From Kiloniellales bacterium (GTDB lineage: Bacteria; Pseudomonadota; Alphaproteobacteria; Kiloniellales; JAKSBE01), in contig JASJAL010000021.1 in assembly GCA_030067055.1 (NCBI GenBank), forward strand, positions 1 to 14,379: 14,379 nt of DNA. Direction: 5' to 3'. Shown piece by piece: positions 1-5,717 of this stretch. The position numbers were made by a program, and so were the translations under genes. Under the pieces are notes generated by a model, which was not told the DNA's origin, searched no databases, and worked only from the letters and a program-made list of their open reading frames with translations. Numbering within the stretch: the first letter of the stretch is position 1; each line of letters opens with the position of its first letter.

Positions 1-291
1 TGAGGCCAAGCGAGCGGAGATAGTCTCTCTATATCAATAAGGTAGCGCCCCTGCTCTGGGCTCGGCCAAACGCCGGCGGATCCGGGTCTGGCTTCATCAG
101 GCGGGCGAACAGTCGAGTCAAAGTCCGCACAAGCGAAGCGCCGGAAGATTAAGGGACCTCGGCCCCGCAGGGCCGGGTCTCTTGCCACCTCGATGAAGCC
201 TATTTTGAACGCTGGGGGAGTCGCCGGACCGCTTTCCGCGACGCAGGCCCAACCTAGGAAGGGACCCGCGCCTCGGAGACGCTCGGAGCGT
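1..291. other. Gene-free left edge with one strong hairpin
   Basis: I see no convincing coding sequence here. The one plus-strand reading frame that starts at 193 runs antisense through the pilin gene and has an arginine/glycine-rich, family-less translation. The visible structure is an imperfect inverted repeat at 155-179: GACC, a bulged T, then CGGCCC, a four-base loop, and GGGCCGGGTC, giving about 10 paired bases. It has no long T-run on either side, so it could end transcription of the minus-strand pilin gene or of a plus-strand gene to the left. No tRNA or mobile-element signature was found. Confidence 0.5.
155..179. terminator. GC-rich hairpin, possible terminator
   Basis: GACC (155-158) pairs with GGTC (176-179), C160 with G175, and GGCCC (161-165) with GGGCC (170-174) around a CGCA loop. 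T159 is bulged. The following bases are only mildly T-rich on either strand, so a role as terminator is inferred from stem strength and from lying 113 bp beyond the pilin stop. Confidence 0.35.
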
Positions 292-293
292 CT
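277..293 (-). terminator. Perfect 17-bp palindrome at the pilin stop codon
   Basis: AGACGCTC (277-284) and GAGCGTCT (286-293) are perfect inverted copies around a single G. The stop codon of the pilin gene (292-294) lies inside the right arm. The position fits a 3'-end-stabilising hairpin or terminator of the pilin mRNA. No T-run follows on the minus strand, so factor-independent termination is uncertain. Confidence 0.4.
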
Positions 294-468
294 ACCAGGG
301 GGTGCTGTCGCTCAGGTGCGTGGCGAAGCTTTGGAAAGCACCGTTGACAGAGGTACCGGTGGTCGTCAGACCGCTGACGATCGCGAGCCCGATCAAGGCC
401 GCAATAAAGGCGTACTCCAGAGAGGTCGCGCCGGTTTCGTCTCTGACGAAGTTCTTGAGGTGCGACAT
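292..468 (-). CDS. Flp/Fap-type pilin subunit
   Basis: A 58-aa protein with the Flp (type IVb) pilin layout: a short charged leader, a Gly-Ala junction, and a hydrophobic helix with glutamate at mature position 5 (G18, then A-T-S-L-E-Y at 19-24). The helix AFIAALIGLAIVSG follows. Family knowledge: such prepilins are cut after the Gly by a TadV/CpaA peptidase and assembled by the Tad machinery as an adhesive fibre. The ATG at 468 was chosen over a TTG at 495 because it gives the usual short leader and has GGAAAGG about 10 nt upstream. No tad/cpa genes are in view, so it is either an orphan or at the edge of a cluster beyond position 1. Assignment is confident; the assembly partner is unknown. 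Confidence 0.85.
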   Translation of the reverse strand: MSHLKNFVRDETGATSLEYAFIAALIGLAIVSGLTTTGTSVNGAFQSFATHLSDSTPW

Positions 469-504
469 GAACGCCAACCCTTTCCGAATTCCCAAACAGA
501 AAGA

Positions 505-615
505 CTTGTGAATATTGCCCCAAACCTATTAATAAATGATTTCGTCACAGGTCTTGTCACATATCTATTCCTTAAATACTTATATTGTTAGTGTCTATTT
601 ACTATAAGAAGCGCC
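505..615 (-). promoter_or_regulatory. AT-rich region upstream of the pilin gene
   Basis: About 110 bp here is strikingly AT-rich against a GC-rich background and lies directly upstream of the minus-strand pilin gene. On the minus strand a GTGACA hexamer is followed about 18 bp later by a T/A-rich hexamer (TTTATT) and ATTAAT. A sigma70-like promoter is plausible, but the exact -35/-10 pair cannot be fixed by eye. No CtrA-type paired TTAA was found here. Confidence 0.35.
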
Positions 616-679
616 TGGCCTTGGCGCCGACTCGGAGAGAACGCCGCGCGTTCGGTCGAATAGAGCGGCCTAGGACCTA

Positions 680-727
680 GCGCACTTCCCGATCAGACGC
701 GTTCGCGTCCGGCCGGGAGTCGTGCGC
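680..727. repeat. 48-nt imperfect palindrome (long hairpin)
   Basis: Three nested stems are visible: GCGCAC (680-685) with GTGCGC (722-727), TCCCG (687-691) with CGGGA (714-718), and GACGC (696-700) with GCGTC (705-709) around a GTTC loop. Internal loops are small (ATCA against CGGC). It lies 74 bp past the histidine kinase stop, beyond the 37-bp repeat at 754-790. It could act as a transcription terminator or an mRNA 3' barrier for the kinase, or as a structured element in the pilin upstream region. Confidence 0.5.
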
Positions 728-753
728 TGATATCTTGAAGTCAGGGCGTTTCA

Positions 754-790
754 GCCGGCCAGATGGATCGCAAAGCGATTCCATTCGATC
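754..790 (-). repeat. REP-like palindromic element, copy 1
   Basis: Core ATGGATCGC (763-771), loop AAA, then GCGAT(T)CCAT (775-784): nine base pairs with one bulge, flanked by CGGCC and GATCG. A second copy at 5064-5099 matches at about 31 of 37 positions. Both copies sit in the same orientation about 10 bp downstream of the stop of a minus-strand gene (here the histidine kinase). No T-run follows, so it resembles a dispersed 3'-end palindrome (REP/BIME-like) more than a classical terminator. Confidence 0.6.
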
Positions 791-800
791 GGACAACGCT

Positions 801-2054
801 CTAGCGGCGAAACTCGACCGATTCCCGGTCCAACGTGCCGAGCTGGGCCGGCCCTCGGGACGCGAGGATCCGAGAGGCCGGCAAGCGCAAGATGACCCTG
901 GTTCCCTCGGCGAGCTCGCTTTCCAGGCCGATCCCGCCTCCGTGCAGCTCGACGATCTTCTTTGCGATCGGCAGGCCCAGCCCGGTCCCGGGATAGCGCC
1001 GCGACCAGATGTTCTCGACCTGCTCGAAGGGCTCGAAGACCAGCTGGTGGTGCTGGCGGGCGATGCCGATGCCGGTGTCCTGGACCGAGAACCAGAGGCC
1101 GCCGTCGACGTCGCGGCCCGCGGCCAAGGTGATGCTGCCGCCCTCGGGCGTGAACTTGATGGCGTTGGACAGGAGGTTCAGCAGGACCTGCTTGAACAGT
1201 CGGACATCGATGCAGACCCGCGGCAGATCCGAAGGCACCCGGTCGAGGATCGCCAGCCCGGCGTCCTGGGCCCGCTGACCGGTCAGCCTCAGGCAGGCCT
1301 GGACGACGTGGGCGAGTTCGGCATCTTCCTCGCAGAGGTCCACGCGCCCCGCCTCGATCTTGGAAATGTCCAGGATGTCGTTGATCAGGCTGAGGAGATC
1401 GCCGCCGCTTTCGCGGATGCTCTCGGCAAACTGCCGGTACTCCGGGCTGCCGAGCGCACCGTAGCGCTCCTGCAGGAGGACTTCCGAGAAGCCGATGATG
1501 GAGGTCAGGGGGGTCCGCAGTTCGTGGCTCACGTTGGCCAGGAACATGGACTTCGCGTCGTTCGCGGTCTTGGCCGAGGCTGCGAGTTCCCTCGCCCTGA
1601 GAAGTTCCGCCCGGTCTCTCTTCCAGGCGGCGAGATCGCGCAGGAAGGCGCAGGCGTAGCTGCGGTCGCCGTCGTCCACCAGGTTGGCGCTGACCTCGAC
1701 GGGCAGGATCGAGCCGTCGCCGCAGCGCTGACTTGCCTCGAAGCGAACCGAAGCGTCGCGCGCGAGGTCCTGCCAGTGGGTGCGCCAGCGTTCCGGGCTC
1801 AGCCCTGGATCGACATCGGCGACGGTCTTGGAGTGCAGCTCTTCGGATGCATAGCCCAGGCTGTCGAGGGCGCGGCGATTGCCATAGATCAGGCGGCCCT
1901 CGGCATCGATCCACAGCACCGCGATCCCGGCGTTCTCGAGAGCGAGTTGCGGGAGCCGCGCCTTCGCCTGCTCGGTCTTGCGCTGCGCCGCCTGGCGCTC
2001 CAGGAACACCAGCGCTAGCAACACCAGCAGGACGGCAACCAGGCCCGTGGACAT
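801..2054 (-). CDS. PAS-domain sensor histidine kinase
   Basis: A 417-aa membrane-bound sensor kinase. Residues 4-18 form a single N-terminal membrane segment, a PAS-type sensor spans about 35-140, and a linker leads to the HisKA domain with the phospho-acceptor His177 in FLANVSHELRTPL. The ATPase domain carries the N box (N297 in LLSNAIKF), the G1 box DTGIGI (326-331), an F box FEPFEQV (340-346) and the G2 box GTGLGL (356-361), so it looks catalytically intact. An in-frame stop three codons upstream (2064-2066) makes ATG 2054 the longest possible ATG start. No clear Shine-Dalgarno precedes it on this strand. No response regulator is adjacent, so its partner is unknown; it resembles kinases that feed phosphorelays. 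It is followed by the palindromic repeat at 754-790. Confidence 0.93.
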   Translation of the reverse strand: MSTGLVAVLLVLLALVFLERQAAQRKTEQAKARLPQLALENAGIAVLWIDAEGRLIYGNRRALDSLGYASEELHSKTVADVDPGLSPERWRTHWQDLARDASVRFEASQRCGDGSILPVEVSANLVDDGDRSYACAFLRDLAAWKRDRAELLRARELAASAKTANDAKSMFLANVSHELRTPLTSIIGFSEVLLQERYGALGSPEYRQFAESIRESGGDLLSLINDILDISKIEAGRVDLCEEDAELAHVVQACLRLTGQRAQDAGLAILDRVPSDLPRVCIDVRLFKQVLLNLLSNAIKFTPEGGSITLAAGRDVDGGLWFSVQDTGIGIARQHHQLVFEPFEQVENIWSRRYPGTGLGLPIAKKIVELHGGGIGLESELAEGTRVILRLPASRILASRGPAQLGTLDRESVEFRR

Positions 2055-2253
2055 AGGAGGGATTCACCCAATTCTTCGACCCTGCGCGCCGGACAGTCCG
2101 ATGCCTGTAGGTCCGGCCACGATGAGCGACCTGCAAGCAGGCTAGGGCCCCAGGCCTGAAGAATCGGTTATGGGAACAATGCTAAGTATCTGAAACTAAA
2201 TAGATATTTGGGATTATCTCGAAACTCATAGCTGATGCGCAAAGGCTTTTGCC

Positions 2254-3621
2254 TTACGGCAGATAACACTGGCCTTTGGCATAGGGCCCGAGCGTCTCGA
2301 TCAGCGGCCCCAGATGGCGCGCGTAGCGCCGCCATTTGCCGACAGAGGAGCTGTAGAGCGGCCGCCGCACCTGGACCCGGCTGGCTGTGAGCACCGGACG
2401 GCGGGTCTCGAAGAAACGGGCGCAGTCGGGATGCCAGTCAAGCCCGCAGTACGACAGCAAGCTGCGGCCCACCCCCTCAAGGTCGGCGACCAGCTCCTCG
2501 TAGTCGAGATCGAAGACCTCGATCGGCAGGATCTCGGCCCAGGCCGCCATCATCTTGCGATAGTCCTGGAAGAAGCGGCCGAGCTCGGCGAGGTCGAAGC
2601 TGTACTCCTGGCCCTTGGCGAAATTCTGGAAGAAGCAGGACAGGCAGGTGTCCAGCGGGTCGCGGCGGCAGTGCACGATGCGCGCGCCCGGGAAGAGCAA
2701 GGCGATCAGGCCCAGGTGGCGAAAGTTCAGGGGGGCCTTGTCGGTCACCACGCTGGTTCCCGCGGCCGAGCTTTCCTTGCGGTAGCTCGCGGCGAAGCCC
2801 TCCAGGACCGCGTCGGGCACCGCGGGCAGGCACTCCGGATAGACCGCACCGCCGCCACAGTGCGTGCCCAGCGCCTCGGCGATGCGCTCGACAAAGGGCA
2901 ATTCGCCGGCCCCGAAGACCGCGGGATGGCTGGCCAGGACCTGTTCGACCAGCGAGGTCCCCGAACGTGGCATCCCGACGATGAAGACGGGGCCGGCCTG
3001 GCCCCCGCCGGGCGCCGACCGCGCGGCCTGGAGCAGTGGCCGGGAGCTCTCGAGAATGCGTTCCAGGTAGGCGCTCGAATAGGCCGGGTTGGGGCAGGCG
3101 CCCCTGGCCCGGTTGCCCGCCAGGAAATGCCCGAAGGCGCGGTCGTAGTCGCCCAGGTCGTCGTAGACCTTGCCAGCCGCGAAGCCTAGATAGCAGCGGG
3201 CCGAAGCGGACAGTCCGGGCTTGGCCAGCAGACGCTCCAAGGAGGCGACCAGAGGATCGCCCGGCTTGGCCCGGACCGACTGCGCCAGATTGAAGTGTGC
3301 TTCGGCGTAGTCGGGATCGAGCGCGATGGCGCGGCGGTAGCTGGCCTCGGCCTCTTCGCCGCGGCTCTGGGCGCCCAGGACGTAGGCCAGGTTGTGATGG
3401 AAGATCGCATTGTCCGGCTGCAGCGCCATGGCCTTGCCGATCAGGTTCTCGGCAGCGTCGAAGTTGCCGCGCCCGATCTCGACCGTGCCCAGCAGGTGCC
3501 AGGCGTCGGCGTTGCGATCGTCCTCCTGGAGAAGTCGAGAGTAGACCTGGGCGGCGCCCAGAAGCTGGCCCGCCTTCTGGAGGGCAATGCCCTGCTTCAG
3601 CGCCTGCCGCGCTGCCGTCAT
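2254..3621 (-). CDS. TPR-repeat sulfotransferase fusion protein
   Basis: A 455-aa protein in two parts. Residues about 6-115 hold three to four tetratricopeptide repeats (for example NADAWHLLGTVEIGRGNFDA and the ALDPDYAEAHFNLA type). Residues about 210-450 are a PAPS-dependent sulfotransferase domain: the 5'-phosphosulfate loop GMPRSGTS is at 216-223 and the 3'-phosphate segment CRRDPLDTCLS at 318-328. Family knowledge: such proteins transfer sulfate from PAPS to a hydroxyl or amine of a carbohydrate, lipid or peptide; the acceptor cannot be told here. The frame stays open to 3753, but that extension reads arginine-rich and crosses an inverted repeat (3728-3759), so ATG 3621 was chosen. Its ribosome-binding site is weak. 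It may be transcribed with the glycosylase upstream (168 bp away) or alone. Confidence 0.88.
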   Translation of the reverse strand: MTAARQALKQGIALQKAGQLLGAAQVYSRLLQEDDRNADAWHLLGTVEIGRGNFDAAENLIGKAMALQPDNAIFHHNLAYVLGAQSRGEEAEASYRRAIALDPDYAEAHFNLAQSVRAKPGDPLVASLERLLAKPGLSASARCYLGFAAGKVYDDLGDYDRAFGHFLAGNRARGACPNPAYSSAYLERILESSRPLLQAARSAPGGGQAGPVFIVGMPRSGTSLVEQVLASHPAVFGAGELPFVERIAEALGTHCGGGAVYPECLPAVPDAVLEGFAASYRKESSAAGTSVVTDKAPLNFRHLGLIALLFPGARIVHCRRDPLDTCLSCFFQNFAKGQEYSFDLAELGRFFQDYRKMMAAWAEILPIEVFDLDYEELVADLEGVGRSLLSYCGLDWHPDCARFFETRRPVLTASRVQVRRPLYSSSVGKWRRYARHLGPLIETLGPYAKGQCYLP

Positions 3622-3727
3622 CTCAGGGCCGACCCATGCAATCAGGGCACCGCATCGGCGCCTTGCGGTAACGCATTCCGAGACCCGGCGGCGGCAGATC
3701 CTGCGACATGGCCGGAATCCTAGTCCG

Positions 3728-3759
3728 GCCGGCTTGAAGCCTTGGTTAACCAAGCCGGC
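3728..3759 (-). terminator. Inverted repeat after the glycosylase gene
   Basis: GCCGGCTTG (3728-3736) and CAAGCCGGC (3751-3759) are perfect 9-bp inverted copies. Inside the spacer and right arm lies a second, overlapping perfect 14-bp palindrome, CTTGGTTAACCAAG (3741-3754). It lies 31 bp past the stop of the minus-strand glycosylase gene and upstream of the sulfotransferase start, as expected for a terminator, but it lacks a T-run. The symmetric 14-mer could also be a protein-binding site. Confidence 0.45.
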
Positions 3760-3789
3760 GCGACGCGCCCGGACCGCCGGGGCACCGAC

Positions 3790-4689
3790 TCAGCCCTTTC
3801 GCCGGCCCTCCAGCTCCTCGATGCTGCGCGGCCAGTCCGACTTGAGCAGCCGGGAGAGCGAGCGGTCGGCCAGAATCCGGCCTTCGGTCTGGCAACGCGG
3901 GCAATAGTTGGTCTCGTTGCTGGCGTGCCGGATCCGCTGGACCTCGGTCCCGCAGACCGGACAGGCCTGGCCGAACTTGCCGTGCACCGCCATCTCCGGC
4001 CGGAAGGCGGTTACCTTGCCTGGAAAGCCTTCGCCGGTCTCCCGGCGCAGCCGTTGGCACCACTCGGTGAGGACGGCGCGGGTCCCGTCGAAGAGCCGCT
4101 CGACCTCGGCATCGCTCAGCTTGCCGGTCATGGCGACCGGCGACAGCCGGGCCCGGTGCAGTATCTCGTCCGAATAGGCATTGCCGATGCCGCTGAAGAC
4201 CCGCTGGTCGGTCAAGGCCCGCTTCACCGTGTGGTTCTCGCGCTGCAGCGCCGCCGCGAAGTCGGCCAAGCTGGTCCCCAGGATCTCCAGCCCGCCGGGA
4301 TGGTGCGTCAGCATGGCCTTGCGGCCCGCCTCGGCATAGAGCGAAGCCCGCTTCTTGCTACCCGCCTCGGTCAGGATCAGGGTCCCCGTCGGGAAATCGA
4401 AGGCCGCCAGGCCGCGCTTCTTCGGGATCTCCGCGCCCGCCTCCTTCCAGTGCAAACGGCCGGCGATCATCAGGTGTAGGACCAGCCAGAAGCCGCCCTC
4501 GAAACCCAGGGCGATGCGCTTGCCAAGGCGTAGGATCTCGACCACCGGGCGGCCTGCGAAGACCGTTAAGGGTGGCGCGACGCTGCGCAGCAGGAAGGGG
4601 CTGCTGCGCCGGATCCCGGCCAGGGGCTGGCCGAGAATCCGCGGCTTCAGCGCCTCGATGTAGTCGGTGATGTCGGGCAGCTCGGGCAT
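3790..4689 (-). CDS. Fpg/Nei-family DNA glycosylase
   Basis: A 299-aa base-excision repair enzyme of the formamidopyrimidine-DNA glycosylase/AP-lyase family. The N terminus MPELPDI supplies the Pro nucleophile and catalytic Glu left after Met removal. K57 in LGKR corresponds to the conserved DNA-contacting lysine, and [11 protein letters not shown] (167-177) is the helix-two-turn-helix core. A C-terminal zinc finger has C243, C246, C263 and C266 with C-x2-C-x16-C-x2-C spacing. The zinc-finger arginine expected five residues before the third Cys in classical MutM is Asn258 (NETNYCPRC). As I recall, the [11 protein letters not shown] subfamily shares this, so it is probably a divergent paralogue and not MutM itself. 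GAGGA lies about 10 nt before ATG 4689. The neighbours do not indicate a repair operon. Confidence 0.9.
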   Translation of the reverse strand: MPELPDITDYIEALKPRILGQPLAGIRRSSPFLLRSVAPPLTVFAGRPVVEILRLGKRIALGFEGGFWLVLHLMIAGRLHWKEAGAEIPKKRGLAAFDFPTGTLILTEAGSKKRASLYAEAGRKAMLTHHPGGLEILGTSLADFAAALQRENHTVKRALTDQRVFSGIGNAYSDEILHRARLSPVAMTGKLSDAEVERLFDGTRAVLTEWCQRLRRETGEGFPGKVTAFRPEMAVHGKFGQACPVCGTEVQRIRHASNETNYCPRCQTEGRILADRSLSRLLKSDWPRSIEELEGRRKG

Positions 4690-4885
4690 GGCCGGTCCAT
4701 CCTCGCCCGGCCTCGGCCCCGGATCAATCGCCGGCCCCGACCACGGATGCAGGTGCCGAAGGTGGGCGCAGGCCTCGACCGCAGCTGGCGGCGCCAGTTA
4801 CCGAATTCCAACCCTGCGAACCCACCTCACCACGATCGATTTGCCGAGGCCCCCGGCAGGACTCTCCGCACGGCATTGCGCCGCG

Positions 4886-4913
4886 TAGTGAAATATACCA
4901 CTACTGCGAGTAG
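4886..4913. promoter_or_regulatory. Overlapping dyads between divergent promoters
   Basis: TAGTG (4886-4890) and CACTA (4899-4903) form an inverted repeat with an 8-bp spacer. CTACT (4901-4905) and AGTAG (4909-4913) form a second one that shares bases with it. The pair covers the extended -10 candidate for the leftward glycosylase gene and lies where the -35 of the rightward small RNA would be. An operator is possible but not demonstrated. Confidence 0.3.
4892..4900 (-). promoter_or_regulatory. Candidate extended -10 for the glycosylase gene
   Basis: On the minus strand this reads TGGTATATT, a TG-n-TATATT extended -10. No good -35 is visible 17 bp upstream. Use of this promoter would leave a leader of about 195 nt before ATG 4689. 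Confidence 0.3.
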
Positions 4914-4920
4914 GAAATTT

Positions 4921-4929
4921 TGCTAGATT
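4921..4929 (+). promoter_or_regulatory. Candidate extended -10 of the small RNA
   Basis: TGCTAGATT reads as TG-n-TAGATT, an extended -10 element that predicts a start near 4934-4937, just at the conserved-looking TTGGTTGCG start of the small RNA. The -35 region (about 4901-4906, CTACTG) is a poor match. Confidence 0.4.
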
Positions 4930-4934
4930 ACACT

Positions 4935-5046
4935 TGGTTGCGTTTCTATCGGTGGTGACGATCCCACCGTTGTGCCGACCAAGGTCTTTGGGTCGGCCCT
5001 CCCTGCTTCTTTTGGAGGCGGTGCTTGAGAGTGCCGCCTCTTTTTT
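4935..5046 (+). ncRNA. Small RNA, probable mmgR/suhB (alpha-r8) family
   Basis: A plus-strand, non-coding transcript of about 110 nt is predicted in the 419-bp gap between the glycosylase and the nuclease-like gene. It has an extended -10 (4921-4929) and then three separate hairpins: CGGTGG/CCACCG (4950-4955/4964-4969), CCGACC/GGTCGG (4975-4980/4991-4996), and the terminator GAGGCGG/CCGCCTC (5015-5021/5034-5040) followed by six T. Between hairpins 2 and 3 the segment CCTCCCT (4998-5004) is unpaired. From memory, mmgR RNAs carry an unpaired UUUCCUCCCU-like motif and a TTGGTTGC-like start, which is the basis of the family call. CCTCCCT could pair with Shine-Dalgarno sequences of target mRNAs, but no target is known from this sequence. 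The transcript itself is well supported; the family name less so. Confidence 0.65.
5015..5046 (+). terminator. Intrinsic terminator of the small RNA
   Basis: A seven-pair stem, GAGGCGG (5015-5021) with CCGCCTC (5034-5040), is followed at once by TTTTTT (5041-5046). This is the only classical stem-plus-T-run terminator in the window. It points rightward and ends no protein gene, which is the main argument for a dedicated small RNA gene. Confidence 0.85.
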
Positions 5047-5063
5047 CGTTGGCACACTGCTCC

Positions 5064-5099
5064 CGGCCGGATGGATCGCGAAGCGAGCCCATCTGATCG
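5064..5099 (-). repeat. REP-like palindromic element, copy 2
   Basis: ATGGATCGC (5071-5079), loop GAA, then GCGA(GC)CCAT (5083-5092), flanked by CGGCC and GATCG exactly as in the copy at 754-790. It lies 9 bp beyond the stop of the nuclease-like gene, in the same orientation relative to the gene as copy 1. Variable positions fall in the loop, the bulge and the spacer before GATCG, while the pairing bases are kept. Confidence 0.6.
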
Positions 5100-5108
5100 A
5101 AAAACACC

Positions 5109-5579
5109 TTAGTTGACACTGTCCGCGAAAAAGCCCCAGAAGCCGCGCCCCTGCGACTTGGCGATCCGTTCGATCGTCTTGTATTCGAAGGGGGCCGTCG
5201 GCAAGGCCACGGCAAGGCCGCGCTGGAGGAGGTAGGCTGCCAGGTCGCTACGCGGCTCGAAGATCTCGCCGCGGCTGGAGGTCAGGCAGACGGCGTTGAG
5301 GCTGCCGTCGCGATTCTTGCTGACGTTCTCGCAGTAGATCATGCTCTGGATCCGGAAGCGCAGAGCCTTTGCCGCGCGCGAGGCGCAGCGAACCGGCACG
5401 AGAGAAGAATCGCAGACCCGGTTGCCCTTCGGCAGGTAGATGCCGAAGAGATGCACCACGCGCCCGTTGATCTTAAGGCTGCCATCGTCTTGAACCAGGA
5501 CCCGGCTGCCGACGGCCGCCCGAGCCTCCGACGCGCCCAGCACGAAAACGAGACACAAGAAAGCGATAGCGCTGCGCAT
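5109..5579 (-). CDS. Secreted SNase-like protein, active site degenerate
   Basis: A 156-aa exported protein. A signal peptide with hydrophobic core AIAFLCLVFVLG ends at about ARA(21). The mature part follows the staphylococcal-nuclease OB fold: DDGSLKINGRVVHLFGIYLP (31-50) aligns with the family's DGDT...VRLxGIDAPE strand, and YLLQRGLAVAL (116-126) with the LVxxGLA segment, ending in a GRGFW motif. In that alignment the catalytic Arg, Asp and Glu of RLxGIDAPE are His43, Tyr48 and Lys51, so nuclease activity is doubtful. Four mature cysteines (56, 65, 83, 98) suggest disulfides in the periplasm or outside the cell. ATG 5579 has GGAGG about 10 nt upstream and gives a normal signal peptide; an upstream TTG does not. 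It is divergent from gspK, 138 bp away. It may be a T2SS substrate, but nothing proves this. Confidence 0.75.
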   Translation of the reverse strand: MRSAIAFLCLVFVLGASEARAAVGSRVLVQDDGSLKINGRVVHLFGIYLPKGNRVCDSSLVPVRCASRAAKALRFRIQSMIYCENVSKNRDGSLNAVCLTSSRGEIFEPRSDLAAYLLQRGLAVALPTAPFEYKTIERIAKSQGRGFWGFFADSVN

Positions 5580-5673
5580 GCCCGGATCGCCTCCGATCTT
5601 GTTTCCCAATCTGATCTAGGCGGCGGGAAGAAGAGAATCAACCTTCGGTCGTCGCCGCCCGGCCTGCATTTCC

Positions 5674-5682
5674 TGCTATAGT
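5674..5682 (+). promoter_or_regulatory. Candidate extended -10 upstream of gspK
   Basis: TGCTATAGT is a TG-n-TATAGT extended -10 and predicts a start near 5689, leaving a leader of about 29 nt before ATG 5718. No strong -35 is visible. Because gspK stands apart from the rest of the T2SS genes, it needs its own promoter, and this is the best candidate. Confidence 0.45.
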
Positions 5683-5717
5683 CGCCGCCAGCGCCTCAAG
5701 GTGGATCTCGGGCAGCG

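Noticed and set aside
193..591. 132-aa plus-strand frame
   Set aside because: It is antisense to the Flp pilin; the pilin has a clear prepilin motif.
735..2018. 427-aa open frame on the plus strand
   Set aside because: It is antisense to the histidine kinase, which has all kinase boxes. The antisense translation is Gly/Asp/Leu-rich without any fold, a shadow of GC-rich codon usage.
2254..3753. Longer 499-aa version of the TPR-sulfotransferase
   Set aside because: The extra 44 residues are Arg/Cys-rich, unlike a TPR start, and cross the inverted repeat at 3728-3759.
3742..4479. 245-aa open frame on the plus strand
   Set aside because: Antisense to the Fpg/Nei glycosylase, including its zinc finger.
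4934..5116. 60-aa plus-strand frame covering the small RNA
   Set aside because: It would run through the intrinsic terminator at 5015-5046 and into the REP-like element, so the RNA explanation fits better.
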